This document shows positions 15,929 to 24,837 of a stretch of DNA of 64,000 nt, one piece after another. The first letter of the stretch is position 1; each line of letters starts with the position of its first letter. The position numbers and the translations under genes are program-made. The stretch comes from Micromonospora aurantiaca ATCC 27029 (GTDB lineage Bacteria; Actinomycetota; Actinomycetes; Mycobacteriales; Micromonosporaceae). Below the pieces are notes generated by a model. The model was not told where the DNA came from, did no database searches, and saw only the letters and a program-made list of their open reading frames with translations. The stretch spans positions 3,728,001 to 3,792,000 of the forward strand of contig NC_014391.1 of NCBI RefSeq assembly GCF_000145235.1, in the 5' to 3' direction.

Positions 15929-16861
15929 GTGAACCGACGCATCAGGACCGCCCTCGGCGTCGCCCTGACCGCCGCCCTCGTCACCACCGCCGCCCCGGCC
16001 CCCGCCACCGCCCACGACCGCCGCCCGAGCGTCATCGCGCTGCCCGACGGCTTCCAGCCGGAGGGCGTCGCCGCCGCCGGCCGGTACGCCTGGTTCGGGT
16101 CGCGGGCCACCGGCGAGATCTACCGCGCCGACCTCATCACCGGAGCGGGCCGGCAGGTCAGCCCCGCCACCGGCACCCCCTCGCTCGGCCTGAAGGTCGA
16201 CCCGCGGGGCCGGCTGTTCGTGGCCGGTGGCACCGCCGGTGACGCCCGGGTGATCGACACGCGCACCGGCGCCGTGCTCGCGAGCTACCGGTTCGCCGAC
16301 GCGCCGACGTTCGTCAACGACGTGGCGCTCACCCGCGACGCCGCCTGGTTCACCGACTCGAACCGGCCGATGCTGTACCGCCTGCCGCTGGGGCGCGGTG
16401 GCACGCTGCCGCCCGCCGACGGCTTCACCACGCTGCCGCTGACCGGCGACTTCCAGCAGACCGGCACCGGCATCAACCTCAACGGCATCGCGCCCACGCC
16501 GGACGGGCGGGCGCTGATCGTCGTGCAGTCGAACACCGGCACGCTGTTCCGGGTGGACCCGGCCACCGGCGTCACCACCACCGTCGACGTGCCGGGGAGC
16601 ACGTTCGTCAACGGCGACGGCCTGCTGCTGCTCGGCCGCACGCTGTACGTGGTGCAGAACCGGCTCAACCAGGTCGCCGTGGTCGAGCTGAACCGCGCCG
16701 GCACCACCGGTGTGCTGCGCCGGGTGCTCACCGATCCGGACTTCGACGTGCCGACCACCGTCGCCAGCGCCCTCGGGCGGCTCTACCTGCCCAACGCCCG
16801 GTTCTCCACCCCGCCGACGCCGGCCACCCCGTACACGGCTGTCGCCGTCGACGCACGCTGA
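15929..16861 (+). CDS. Secreted SMP-30/NHL-like beta-propeller protein
   Basis: A 310-residue exported protein. Residues 1-28 are a signal peptide ending PAPATAHD. The rest shows repeated four-strand blades typical of SMP-30/gluconolactonase or NHL propellers (PDGFQPEGVAAAGRYAWFGS, GLKVDPRGRLFVAGG, FVNDVALTRDAAWFTDS, LNGIAPTPDGRALIVVQ, LYVVQNRLNQVAVVEL). The FVNDV...FTDS segment resembles the Asn/Asp metal site of SMP-30 lactonases, so calcium binding is possible. The GTG start follows GGAAGGA. The substrate is unknown; it may be a secreted lactonase or a binding protein. Confidence 0.8.
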   Translation: MNRRIRTALGVALTAALVTTAAPAPATAHDRRPSVIALPDGFQPEGVAAAGRYAWFGSRATGEIYRADLITGAGRQVSPATGTPSLGLKVDPRGRLFVAGGTAGDARVIDTRTGAVLASYRFADAPTFVNDVALTRDAAWFTDSNRPMLYRLPLGRGGTLPPADGFTTLPLTGDFQQTGTGINLNGIAPTPDGRALIVVQSNTGTLFRVDPATGVTTTVDVPGSTFVNGDGLLLLGRTLYVVQNRLNQVAVVELNRAGTTGVLRRVLTDPDFDVPTTVASALGRLYLPNARFSTPPTPATPYTAVAVDAR

Positions 16862-16905
16862 GCGGGCCGCCGCCCGCGCCGGACGTCCGGCGCAGGCGGC
16901 GTCGC

Positions 16906-18480
16906 TCACTCCTCCATCTCCGGGCCGAGCAGCCGGATCTCCTCGATGTCGATGGCCGCCTGGAGCTGCCGCAGCACCGCGTCGTCGATCTGCCTGGTGT
17001 TGCGCAGCCGGGTGATCTCCTGCCGCTTGTGGTCGAGCACCCGAAGCCGCAGCCGGCGGGCCATCTCCCGCTCCGCCTCCGCGTCCTCGCCACCCGGGTC
17101 GCGGGCGTCGGCCAGGTGGTCCTCGTAGTCGGCGCGCAACCGGTCCACGGTGTCCTGGGTGGCGCCCACGTCGCTGGCGGCCCGGGGCAGCGCCTCCAGT
17201 GCCGCCTCGGTGGCCCGGATCCGGGCCCAGCGCACCTCCTCGTCGCGTTCCCGGTCGCCGGTCAGGCCGGCCCAGCTCACGACCGCGGGCAACGTGGTGC
17301 CCTGCACCAGCATGATCAGCACGATCACCACGACGGTGACGAAGATGATCAGGTCACGTTCGCGTACCGGGCTCCCGTCGTGCATGGCGACCGGCACGGC
17401 GAGCGCCGCGGCGAGCGAGACGGCGCCCCGGAACCCGGCCCAGCCCACGGCGGTACGCATCCGGCCGTCGAAGTGCCGCGCCCGGCTCGACTCCCGCCGG
17501 TCCACCCGTTGCAGCGCCGACACCGACAGGTGCACCCAGAGCAGGCGGATCGCCACCACGACCGCTGCGACGAGCACCGCGATGCCGAGCGACGCGGTCG
17601 GCGAGTGGCTGGTGATGCTGCGCAGCGAGCGCGGCACCTGCGTGCCGAGCAGTACGAACAGCCCACCGTTGATCATGAAGGTGGAGAGGTCCCAGAACGC
17701 GAACGCGGTGACCCGGGAACGGGCCCGGATCACCCGGGGCGCGGCGTACGACAGCAGCAGCCCGGACACGACCACCGCGAGCACCCCGCTGGCGTGCACC
17801 GCGTCGGCGAGCAGGAACGCGACGAACGGGGTGAGGATGCTCAGCCCGCCCTCGCGCATCGGGTCGTCCACGTGCTTGCGGATCAGCACCACGACCGCGC
17901 CGACGAGCAGGCCCGCGGCCACCCCGCCGGCCGACTTGCCGACGAACTCGCCGCTGAGCGTCAGCGCACCGGGCACCGTACCGCCCGCGACCACGCCCGC
18001 CGCCACCGCGAACAGCACGAGCGCCGTACCGTCGTTGACCAGGCTCTCCGCGCGCAGCGTGGTGAGGATGCCGCGCGGCATCCGTTTGGCCAGGCCGGCC
18101 ACGGCGGCGGCGTCGGTCGGCGCCAGGACGGCCCCGAGCACCCACGCGGCGGCCGGCTGTACGCCGAGGGCCTGCGCGGTGTACGCGACGGCGACCATCG
18201 TGACGATCACCAGCACGACGGCGAGCCCGACGATCACCGTGAGGTTGGCCCGGATCTCGCGGAGGCTGATGACCAGACTCTCCCGGTAGAGGATCGCCGG
18301 AAGGAACAGCACCAGCACGACCTCGGGTTCGAGGATCAGGTTTTCGAACGGCGGCAGCAGGCCGATCAGCGCGCCCATCGCGATCAGCAGGACCGGCGGC
18401 GCGACGCTGTAGCGACCGCCGATGGTGGTGCCGACGAGCACGGTGGCACCCAGCACCGTGATCAGCACGAGTGCTTCCAC
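16906..18480 (-). CDS. Na+/H+ antiporter, CPA1 family
   Basis: A 524-residue monovalent cation/proton antiporter. About 12 hydrophobic helices cover residues 1-400. The CPA1 signatures are LEPEVVLVLFLPAILYRESL, LAPTDAAAVAGL and ESLVNDGTALVLF, where the Asn-Asp pair is the ion-binding site. The C-terminal 110 residues are cytoplasmic, charged and helical (EDAEAEREMARRLRLRVL), a likely regulatory tail. It exchanges Na+ or K+ for H+ in pH and salt homeostasis. The GTG start at 18480 has a weak purine run upstream. It follows the YrdC gene on the same strand but 76 bp away. Confidence 0.93.
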   Translation of the reverse strand: MEALVLITVLGATVLVGTTIGGRYSVAPPVLLIAMGALIGLLPPFENLILEPEVVLVLFLPAILYRESLVISLREIRANLTVIVGLAVVLVIVTMVAVAYTAQALGVQPAAAWVLGAVLAPTDAAAVAGLAKRMPRGILTTLRAESLVNDGTALVLFAVAAGVVAGGTVPGALTLSGEFVGKSAGGVAAGLLVGAVVVLIRKHVDDPMREGGLSILTPFVAFLLADAVHASGVLAVVVSGLLLSYAAPRVIRARSRVTAFAFWDLSTFMINGGLFVLLGTQVPRSLRSITSHSPTASLGIAVLVAAVVVAIRLLWVHLSVSALQRVDRRESSRARHFDGRMRTAVGWAGFRGAVSLAAALAVPVAMHDGSPVRERDLIIFVTVVVIVLIMLVQGTTLPAVVSWAGLTGDRERDEEVRWARIRATEAALEALPRAASDVGATQDTVDRLRADYEDHLADARDPGGEDAEAEREMARRLRLRVLDHKRQEITRLRNTRQIDDAVLRQLQAAIDIEEIRLLGPEMEE

Positions 18481-18556
18481 GCCGTACCCCCGTCACCGTC
18501 CGCCGGGGATCACGGTGCCCTACGGCGGCGGCCCGGCGGGGCGGAACGGGTGATCG

Positions 18557-19177
18557 TTACTCGAAGCGGGCCGGGTCGCCGGCGCCGCGGCGCAGGATCT
18601 CCGGCTCGGGGCCGGACAGGTCGACCACTGTGGTCGGCTCCAGCCCGCAGTCCCCGGCGTCGACCACGGCGTCGACGAGGTGGTCGAGCCGTTCCTTGAT
18701 CTCCCAGCCCTGGGTCATCGGCTCGTCCTCGCCGGGCAGCAGCAGCGTGCTGGTCAGCAGCGGCTCGCCGAGTTCGGCGAGCAGCGCCTGGGTCACGGTG
18801 TGCCGGGGTACGCGCGCCCCGACCACCCGGCGCCGCGGGTCCTGCAACCGGCGGGGCACCTCGGCGGTGGCCGGCAGCAGGAAGGTGTAGCTGCCCGGGA
18901 TGACGGACTTGACCTGCCGGAAGACCGCGTTGCTGAGCTTGACGAACTGGCCGAGCTGGGCGAAGTCGGCGCACATCAGGGTGAACGGGTGCCGGTCGTC
19001 GAGCCGCCGGATCTCCCGGATCCGCTCCACGCCGTCGCGGTTGCCGATCCGGCAGCCGAGCGCGTAGCAGGAGTCGGTCGGGTAGGCGATCACCCCGTCG
19101 GCGCGCAGCAGGTCCACCACCTGCCGGATCACGCGGGGCTGGGGGTTGTCCGGATGCAGGTCGTAGTACCTCGCCAC
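18557..19177 (-). CDS. Sua5/YciO/YrdC family protein (threonylcarbamoyl-AMP synthase-like)
   Basis: A 206-residue YrdC-domain protein. The KxR-type region VVDLLRADGVIAYPTDSCYALGC, IREIRRLDDRHPFTLMC and the GSYTFLLPAT block are characteristic of the YciO branch. YrdC/TsaC proteins make threonylcarbamoyl-AMP for the t6A modification of tRNA; the role of YciO proteins is less certain, and the short length without a Sua5 domain fits either. The GTG at 19177 lies 7 nt after a TAGGCT hexamer and is probably leaderless. Confidence 0.88.
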   Translation of the reverse strand: MARYYDLHPDNPQPRVIRQVVDLLRADGVIAYPTDSCYALGCRIGNRDGVERIREIRRLDDRHPFTLMCADFAQLGQFVKLSNAVFRQVKSVIPGSYTFLLPATAEVPRRLQDPRRRVVGARVPRHTVTQALLAELGEPLLTSTLLLPGEDEPMTQGWEIKERLDHLVDAVVDAGDCGLEPTTVVDLSGPEPEILRRGAGDPARFE

Positions 19178-19184
19178 GCCGGCC

Positions 19185-19190
19185 AGCCTA
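19185..19190 (-). promoter_or_regulatory. -10 hexamer of leaderless yrdC/yciO transcript
   Basis: TAGGCT on the minus strand lies 7 nt before the GTG at 19177. Confidence 0.5.
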
Positions 19191-19273
19191 TGTCCACGCC
19201 CGGGCGGGCGCAGGTTTGGCCGGGGCGGTTTCCGGAAACAGGTGGGGGCCGTTCACGACAGGGGGACCGAATC

Positions 19274-19651
19274 ATGTCCGAAGCCAGCACAGACCGCGTC
19301 GCCGACCGCCCCGCGGAGGTGACCGATCCGCTGCTGTGGGACCTGGCCGCCGCGGTGGCCGACGCGCACCAGCCGGACGCCGAGCGCGTCTGCACCAGCC
19401 CGAGCTGCGTCGGGGCGGCGTGGCCGTGCGCGGCCTGGAACAACGCGCAGGCGGGGCTGAGCGCCGCCCGGACGCCGCGGCAGCCCGCCGCGCCCCGGCA
19501 GTCCGCCGGCTCGCCGCAGTCCGCGTCGCGGCCGGTCGCCGGACAGCCGGTCGCCGGGCAGCCGGGCGCCGGTCGAGCCGGTGCCGCCGGTGAGCCGGGC
19601 ACGGCTGCGGCACGCACCGACGTGCGGAGTCTCGCCGCCACCGCCGCCTGA
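19274..19651 (+). CDS. Small unknown protein with Cys-containing N-terminus
   Basis: A 125-residue protein I do not recognise. Residues 1-55 look folded (DPLLWDLAAAVADAHQPDAERVC) and hold three cysteines in VCTSPSCVGAAWPCAAW, which could bind metal. The rest is a disordered Ala/Pro/Gln/Gly tail with a PVAGQPVAGQPGAG repeat. The ATG at 19274 has a GGGGGA site about 6 nt upstream. It is divergent from the yrdC gene and ends in a hairpin. It is probably a lineage-specific protein. Confidence 0.6.
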   Translation: MSEASTDRVADRPAEVTDPLLWDLAAAVADAHQPDAERVCTSPSCVGAAWPCAAWNNAQAGLSAARTPRQPAAPRQSAGSPQSASRPVAGQPVAGQPGAGRAGAAGEPGTAAARTDVRSLAATAA

Positions 19652-19675
19652 CTCAGCGTAGGCGTACGCGTCCTC

Positions 19676-19710
19676 GCGCCGCCCCCGGCCGCCTCGGTCG
19701 GGGGCGGCGC
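19676..19710 (+). terminator. Hairpin after the small Cys protein
   Basis: A 12-bp perfect stem GCGCCGCCCCCG / CGGGGGCGGCGC with an 11-nt loop, 24 bp after the stop. It separates this gene from the GH81 promoter. Confidence 0.75.
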
Positions 19711-19778
19711 TTCGTGCGGGCCGTCGACGCTGGTCAGGGCGCTTCGCGAGGTGACCGGAGGGCCTTCCGTGAGCACGG

Positions 19779-19790
19779 GAGAGCGCTCTC
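19779..19790. promoter_or_regulatory. Operator O1 of GH81 gene, GAGAGCGCTCTC
   Basis: A perfect 12-bp palindrome 15 bp upstream of the -35. An identical copy lies 67 bp downstream, and a close copy abuts the GH16 promoter at 48633. The AGCGCT core is like the operators of CelR/CebR-type LacI-family repressors. Confidence 0.75.
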
Positions 19791-19805
19791 TTTGGTAACA
19801 AGACA

Positions 19806-19835
19806 TTGACGGAGCCGTAACCCGAACCTTACTGT
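19806..19835 (+). promoter_or_regulatory. GH81 glucanase promoter
   Basis: TTGACG (19806-19811) and TACTGT (19830-19835) are separated by 18 bp, a good match to vegetative sigma consensus. The start of transcription would be near 19842, between operators O1 and O2. Confidence 0.65.
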
Positions 19836-19845
19836 CCCTTCTCAA

Positions 19846-19857
19846 GAGAGCGCTCTC
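19846..19857. promoter_or_regulatory. Operator O2 of GH81 gene, GAGAGCGCTCTC
   Basis: The second perfect copy of the palindrome, just downstream of the predicted transcription start. With O1 it brackets the promoter, as expected for repression by looping or a roadblock. Confidence 0.75.
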
Positions 19858-19912
19858 ACGACTGCCGGAACACCATTTCGTACCCCGCCTTCTCCTCGTG
19901 AAGGGGACCTCC

Positions 19913-22900
19913 ATGAACCTCCTGCGGGACTTCTCCCCCGACCCCGTACCCCCGACCGCGCCCGTCCCGTCCCCGGCCCGCCGTCGCGGTCTGCGGGCGA
20001 CCGCCCTCGTCGCCGCGTCCGTGCTCGCCGCCGGCCTGCTGGGCGCCGTGGCCGGCGGCGGCGGCACGGCCACCGCCGGCGCCGTCGGCGCGGGCAGCTA
20101 CACCGAGACGCTGCCGCCCGGCGCCCAGCTGCCCAAGGGCTGCGGCGCGATCAGCACCAACCCGCGCATCTTCACCACCCCCGACGCGCCCGCCGGCGCC
20201 ATCCCCACCAACGACTGGTGGTCGTCGCTGATCTGGAAGCGCAACAACTGCGCCGGCAGCGAGAACCTGCACGCCCACCCGCTGGCGTTCAAGGCCGAGA
20301 ACAACGGGCTCGGCCTGTCGTACACCACCACCCCGGCCATCAGCGGCACCGCGACCGGCGTCGGCGAGTTCCACTACCCGTACGGCGAGGACGTCCGCGT
20401 CGGGATGCCCGGACTGTCCGCGCCGGTCGTCAAGGCCGCCGACTGGAGCGACTGGACGGTCACCGCCGACTGGAGCGACGGCAGCCGCACCATGCGCGCC
20501 ACCATCGGCCACGGGCTGCCGTTCAGCTACTACACGGTCAGCGGCGGCACCGCGCAGCTCACCGCCACCGCGACGCCCACCGTGTGGCGCAACTCCGGCG
20601 CCACCATCGGCTTCACTGTCAACGGCCACGACTACGTCGCGTACGCACCGACCGGCGCGACCTGGACCGTCAACGGCGCCGGCATCAGCTCGACGCTGGC
20701 CGGCAAGGGGTACTTCTCGGTCGCGGTGCTGCCCGGCGGCGGCGACCGGGCCGCCCTGGCCGACACCTACGGCCGGTACGCCCACGCCCACGTCACCGGC
20801 ACCCGGATGAGCTACACGTACGACCCGTCGGCGGGAACGGTGCGCACCACGTACGCGTTCACCACCACGCCCCGCGAGGGCAGCGAGACGAAGACAGTGG
20901 TGGCGCTCTACCCGCACCAGTGGCGCAGCCTCACCGGCGCCACCCCGATCACCCCGACGTACGTCTCGGCGCGCGGCGCCATGCGGGTGCTCACCGGCGT
21001 GCCGTCGTTCACCACCACGATGCGTTTCACCGGTGTGCTGCCCGAGGTGCCCGCCGTCGGCGACTCCAGCGGCGCGGACCTGGCCACCGTCACCGGCTAC
21101 CTCAACGCCGAGCAGGGCAACCCGGAGGGCGTCAGCGGCCGGGACACCTACTGGGCGGGCAAGGGACTCGGCCGGGCCGCCCGGATCGCCGAGATCGCCG
21201 ACCAGCTCGGGCAGACCCCGGTCCGCGACGCGGCGGTGACCGCGATGAAGAACCGGCTGACCAACTGGCTCACCGCCGGCTCGGGCGAGACCAGCCAGCT
21301 GTTCTACTACGACCGCAACTGGGGCACGCTGATCGGCTACCCGGCCTCGTACGGCTCCGACGAGGACCTCAACGACCACCACTTCCACTACGGCTACTTC
21401 ATCGCCGCCGCCGCCACTGTCGCCAAGTTCGACCCGGGCTGGGCCGACGACAGCCGCTACGGCGGCATGATCGACCTGCTCATCCGCGACGCCAACAACT
21501 ACGACCGCGCCGACAGCCGCTTCCCCTACCTGCGGGACTTCGACATCTACGCCGGGCACGACTGGGCCTCCGGGCTGGCGCCGTTCTTCGCCGGCAACAA
21601 CCAGGAGTCCTCCTCGGAGGGGATGAACTTCGCCAACGCGCTGATCCAGTGGGGTCAGGCCACCGGCGACACCGCCGTCCGTGACGCCGGGGTCTACCTG
21701 TGGACCACGCAGTCGGCGGCCATCTCCGAGTACTGGTTCGACGTGTACGACCAGAACTTCCCGGCCGCGTTCGGGCACAAGACGGTCGGCATGGTGTGGG
21801 GCGACGGCGGGGCGTACGCGACCTGGTTCTCCTCCGCGCCGGAGATGATCCAGGGCATCAACATGCTGCCGATCACCGGCGGTCACCTCTACCTGGGCGA
21901 CCACCCCGAGTACGTCAAGGCCAACTACGCCGAGCTGGTCACCAACAAGGGCGGCCCGCCGACCGTGTGGCAGGACATCATCTGGGAGTTCCTGGCCCTC
22001 GGCGACGGCGAGCAGGCGCTGCGCAACTTCCGGGCGAACAGCGGGTTCACCAGCGAGGAAGGTGAGAGCAAGGCGCACACGTTCCACTGGATCCGCAACC
22101 TCGCCGCGCTCGGCACCGTGGACACCACGGTCACCGCGAACCACCCGCTGGCGAAGGTGTTCGTCAAGAACGGCGCCCGCACCTACGTGGCGTCGAACAT
22201 CACCGCCCGGCCGCTCACAGTCACGTTCTCCAACGGCACCACGCTCACCGTGCCGGCCGGGAGGACGGCCACCTCCGGGGCGTACGCGTGGAGCGGCGGC
22301 GACGCCACCGGCGGCGTGACCGTGCCGACCGGTCCGCCGCCGACCTCGACGCCGACGCCGACCCCGACGACCGCCAGTCCGACGCCGACCACGGCCAGCC
22401 CGACGCCGACGCCGACGCCGACCACCGCCAGCCCCACTCCGAGTACCGGCACCCCGCTGACACCGGTCCGCTACCTGCGTACGGGCGGCGGGCTGGACGG
22501 CAGCGCCGGCACCGCCGGCACGGTGAACGTGGCGGCGGCGAACGGCAACTCCGACGGCACACCGGCCAACCCGCAGGTGTTCACCGCCACCGGGCTGACC
22601 GGCACGTACACCGGCGGGGCGACCGCCTTCGACCTGGCCGTCGACGCGGGGACCGCGATCGGCAACGGCGTCCAGATCCGGGTCTCGTACGACCTGACCG
22701 GCAACGGCAGCGTCGAGCGGGTGGAGACCTACCGGTACTTCGCCACCGATCCGATCCCGGTTGCGGAGCGCTACCGGCAGACCCAGGGCCTGCTCTCGGC
22801 CACCGGCACGCTGGGCAACCTGTCCGGCGGCACGGTACGCGTCGAGGTGTGGAACGCCATCGGTGGCGCGCCCACGATCCTCGGCGTCGGCAACGCCTCG

Positions 22901-22927
22901 ACGGTCACGCTGCCGTACGGCTCCTGA
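19913..22927 (+). CDS. Secreted endo-beta-1,3-glucanase, GH81 + C-terminal CBM56-like module
   Basis: A 1,004-residue secreted enzyme that hydrolyses beta-1,3-glucan (laminarin, fungal wall, callose). An Arg-rich n-region and hydrophobic core (about 28-50) form the export signal. The GH81 body covers about 60-800; IPTNDWWSSLIW opens the beta-sandwich, and the catalytic part has YGSDEDLNDHHFHYGYF, FDIYAGHDWASG and GNNQESSSEGMNF with the conserved acidic residues. A Thr/Pro linker (about 808-850) leads to a C-terminal domain of about 150 residues (VRYLRTGGGLDG, RVSYDLTGNGSVERVETYRYF) that resembles CBM56, a beta-1,3-glucan binder. The ATG at 19913 follows AAGGGGA; a GTG 15 bp earlier is less likely. 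Confidence 0.94.
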   Translation: MNLLRDFSPDPVPPTAPVPSPARRRGLRATALVAASVLAAGLLGAVAGGGGTATAGAVGAGSYTETLPPGAQLPKGCGAISTNPRIFTTPDAPAGAIPTNDWWSSLIWKRNNCAGSENLHAHPLAFKAENNGLGLSYTTTPAISGTATGVGEFHYPYGEDVRVGMPGLSAPVVKAADWSDWTVTADWSDGSRTMRATIGHGLPFSYYTVSGGTAQLTATATPTVWRNSGATIGFTVNGHDYVAYAPTGATWTVNGAGISSTLAGKGYFSVAVLPGGGDRAALADTYGRYAHAHVTGTRMSYTYDPSAGTVRTTYAFTTTPREGSETKTVVALYPHQWRSLTGATPITPTYVSARGAMRVLTGVPSFTTTMRFTGVLPEVPAVGDSSGADLATVTGYLNAEQGNPEGVSGRDTYWAGKGLGRAARIAEIADQLGQTPVRDAAVTAMKNRLTNWLTAGSGETSQLFYYDRNWGTLIGYPASYGSDEDLNDHHFHYGYFIAAAATVAKFDPGWADDSRYGGMIDLLIRDANNYDRADSRFPYLRDFDIYAGHDWASGLAPFFAGNNQESSSEGMNFANALIQWGQATGDTAVRDAGVYLWTTQSAAISEYWFDVYDQNFPAAFGHKTVGMVWGDGGAYATWFSSAPEMIQGINMLPITGGHLYLGDHPEYVKANYAELVTNKGGPPTVWQDIIWEFLALGDGEQALRNFRANSGFTSEEGESKAHTFHWIRNLAALGTVDTTVTANHPLAKVFVKNGARTYVASNITARPLTVTFSNGTTLTVPAGRTATSGAYAWSGGDATGGVTVPTGPPPTSTPTPTPTTASPTPTTASPTPTPTPTTASPTPSTGTPLTPVRYLRTGGGLDGSAGTAGTVNVAAANGNSDGTPANPQVFTATGLTGTYTGGATAFDLAVDAGTAIGNGVQIRVSYDLTGNGSVERVETYRYFATDPIPVAERYRQTQGLLSATGTLGNLSGGTVRVEVWNAIGGAPTILGVGNASTVTLPYGS

Positions 22928-22936
22928 CCCACGGTT

Positions 22937-22969
22937 CCGGCGCCCCGGCCCGCGCGGCCGGGGCGCCGG
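22937..22969. terminator. Bidirectional hairpin after GH81 gene
   Basis: A perfect 14-bp stem beginning CCGGCGCCCC with a CGCGC loop lies between the convergent GH81 and VOC genes. Confidence 0.8.
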
Positions 22970-22984
22970 CTCGTGCCTACCGGT

Positions 22985-23365
22985 TCACGGCCAGCGGGTC
23001 GCGGTGGCCTCGAACACCTCGCTGTCGCCGGCCACCGGGATGACGCAGAGCAGGTGCCCGCCCGGCGCGCGCAGCACGTGGCAGTCGAGCCAGCGGGACA
23101 CCGGCGTGGCGCCCAGCCCGCACAGCCGCTCCACCTCGGCGGCCACGTCGTCGGTCTCGATGTCGAGATGATGACGGGGCGCGTCGTCGACCGACTGCAC
23201 GGCGGTGACCAGCCCCGGCACGACGTCGGCCAGGCCGGTGAACTCCGGTTCGGCCGGATCGGTGCGCAGGCTCGCGCCGAGCGCGGCGGACCAGAACGCG
23301 GCGCACTCCCCCGCCTCGTCCTGCGGCGCGTCGATGATCAGGGCGTACAACCTCGATCGATGCAT
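22985..23365 (-). CDS. VOC/glyoxalase-fold protein
   Basis: A 126-residue vicinal-oxygen-chelate protein. YALIIDAPQDEAGECAAFWSAALGA begins the first beta-alpha-beta repeat, and HHLDIETDDVAAEVERLCGLGATPV with the final PGGHLLCVIPV forms the second. The metal ligands His and Glu that active glyoxalases need are only partly evident (HHLDIE, no clear C-terminal Glu), so binding rather than catalysis is possible. The ATG lies 6 nt after TAGGCT and is probably leaderless. Substrate unknown. Confidence 0.82.
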   Translation of the reverse strand: MHRSRLYALIIDAPQDEAGECAAFWSAALGASLRTDPAEPEFTGLADVVPGLVTAVQSVDDAPRHHLDIETDDVAAEVERLCGLGATPVSRWLDCHVLRAPGGHLLCVIPVAGDSEVFEATATRWP

Positions 23366-23371
23366 CGCCCG

Positions 23372-23377
23372 AGCCTA
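23372..23377 (-). promoter_or_regulatory. -10 hexamer of leaderless VOC transcript
   Basis: TAGGCT on the minus strand lies 6 nt before the ATG at 23365. Confidence 0.5.
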
Positions 23378-23410
23378 GCCACGACCGCCGGCAGCGGCAG
23401 CCCGGCGAGG

Positions 23411-24274
23411 TCAGGCGGTCACGTGGGCGCTGTCGCCGGCCGTCGCGGCGAACGACGTGCCGCTGACCATCCGCGCGGCGTCGGAGGCGAGGAACACCAC
23501 CAGCGGCGCCACGTCCTCCGGCTCCACCCACGGCACGCCGAGCGGCGTCTTCGACCGCAGCGCCTGAATCGCGGCGTCCTCCACCTGAGCCAGGTCACCG
23601 GAGGCCGGCTTGCCCGCCTCGACGAGCGCCTGGACGTACCGGTCCCGGTGCCGGGTCAGGGCGGTGTCGACCAGGCCCGGGATCACCGCGTTCACCGTCA
23701 CGCCGTGCGGCCCGAGTTCCAGCGCGGCGGACTTGACCAGCCCGATCAGTCCCCACTTGGACGCCGAGTACGCGGACCCGTTCGTGGTGCCGTGCTGCCC
23801 CTGGGTGGACGAGGTGACCACGATCCGGCCGCCGCCGCGACGTACCAGCAGCGGCGCGAAGGCCCGCAGCACGTTCGCGGCGCCGGTGAGGTTCACGTCG
23901 ATCTGGTCGTGCCAGTGCCGGTCGGTCATCTCCAGCAGCGGCGCGAACGCCTGGATGCCGGCGTTGGCGAACAGCACGTCCACGCCGCCGTGCTCGCGTT
24001 CCACCGCCTCGGCGACAGCGCGTACCGCGCCGATGTCGCGCTGATCGGCCACGTGCGCCGACCAGCGGGCGCCCGCCGCCGTCACCCGCCGGCCGGTCTC
24101 GGCCAGGTCCTCCGGGGTAGCGGGCGGCAGGTCCAGGATCGGGCTGACCGGCCCGGCGACGTCCATCCCGGCCACGTCCGCGCCCGCCTCGGCCAGCGCC
24201 ACCGCCGCGGCCCGGCCGATCCCCCGCGCGGCGCCGGTGACCACAGCGACCCGCCCCGACAACACCCCCGCCAC
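23411..24274 (-). CDS. Short-chain dehydrogenase/reductase (mycofactocin/F420-cluster-like SDR)
   Basis: A 287-residue NAD(P)-dependent SDR. The Rossmann motif TGAARGIG is near residues 16-23, NAG is present in LFANAG, and the catalytic set is Ser in VTSSTQG, Tyr and Lys in YSASKWG. GMDVAGPVSP between beta2 and alpha3 is an insertion seen in long actinobacterial SDRs of the mycofactocin-associated type, but no mycofactocin genes are near. I chose the GTG at 24274, with GGGAGG about 9 nt upstream, over the ATG near 24328. The alcohol or ketone substrate is unknown. Confidence 0.85.
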   Translation of the reverse strand: MAGVLSGRVAVVTGAARGIGRAAAVALAEAGADVAGMDVAGPVSPILDLPPATPEDLAETGRRVTAAGARWSAHVADQRDIGAVRAVAEAVEREHGGVDVLFANAGIQAFAPLLEMTDRHWHDQIDVNLTGAANVLRAFAPLLVRRGGGRIVVTSSTQGQHGTTNGSAYSASKWGLIGLVKSAALELGPHGVTVNAVIPGLVDTALTRHRDRYVQALVEAGKPASGDLAQVEDAAIQALRSKTPLGVPWVEPEDVAPLVVFLASDAARMVSGTSFAATAGDSAHVTA

Positions 24275-24442
24275 CGCGTCACCCCTCCCGTGGACTCCCC
24301 CCTCTCGCACCGTAAGCCCTGCCGCCATCGCCCCGCCTGCAATCGAGATCCCCGTACGCCCGCCCAGCTCACCGCTGGACAGAACCAGCCACCTCCCGGA
24401 GTTGGCGTCAAGCACGCACCCCACGTGCACCCGCCGATCCAA

Positions 24443-24520
24443 GGTCAACGCCAGCACGGGGAGGTGGTCACATCCAACCCACCCGGACCCCACCACTCCC
24501 CTGAACTGGTGTCGATCACG
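24443..24520. repeat. Family-A palindromic repeat, copy 1
   Basis: The left arm starts GGTCAACGCCAGCACGGGGA and the right arm ends GAACTGGTGTCGATCACG. The arms pair over about 25 bp with several mismatches. The centre (CACATCCAACCCACCCGG) is identical to that of copy 2. Confidence 0.75.
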
Positions 24521-24548
24521 CGAGCAACCGACACCCGACCGAGGTCAA

Positions 24549-24626
24549 GATCAACACCAGTACGGGGAAGTGGCCACATCCAACCCACCCGGACCCCACC
24601 ACTCCCCCGAACTGGTGTCGATCACG
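24549..24626. repeat. Family-A palindromic repeat, copy 2
   Basis: Left arm GATCAACACCAGTACGGGGA..., right arm ...CCCCGAACTGGTGTCGATC. This is the best-preserved copy, and the 3' half is nearly identical to copy 1. Confidence 0.8.
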
Positions 24627-24746
24627 TATGACCTGCCCACGCCCGGCACCCCACGCCACCAAAGGCCGACACCACCTCGCCGAAGCGGCGGTATCCCCTG
24701 CATGAGAAGCGAGCCACCCGGCCAAAGCCCAGGCCAAGGCACCCAA

Positions 24747-24821
24747 GATCAACACCACCATCGGGAAGTGGCGCCTTCAGACCCGGCCCGACCCCACCAC
24801 TTCCCCGAACTCGTGTCGATC
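24747..24821. repeat. Family-A palindromic repeat, copy 3
   Basis: Left arm GATCAACACCACCATCGGGA..., right arm ...TTCCCCGAACTCGTGTCGATC. It ends 17 bp before the stop codon of the FAD oxidase gene, so it may also act as that gene's terminator. Confidence 0.75.
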
Positions 24822-24837
24822 TTGGAGGACCGGACCG

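Larger units (their letters stand above)
24275..24837. other. 563-bp gene-free region built from palindromic repeats
   Basis: No gene is supported here. The stretch is dominated by three long imperfect inverted repeats of one family (24443-24520, 24549-24626, 24747-24821) plus a half-copy near 24668-24695. The sequence is richer in A and C than the genes beside it. Confidence 0.75.

Noticed and set aside
19856..22144. A 762-codon open frame on the minus strand
   Set aside because: It is antisense to the GH81 gene and has no recognisable domain. The GH81 reading is firmly supported.
24443..24821. Possible CRISPR array
   Set aside because: The repeats are long inverted repeats, not 28-37-bp direct repeats with unique spacers, and no cas genes are present.
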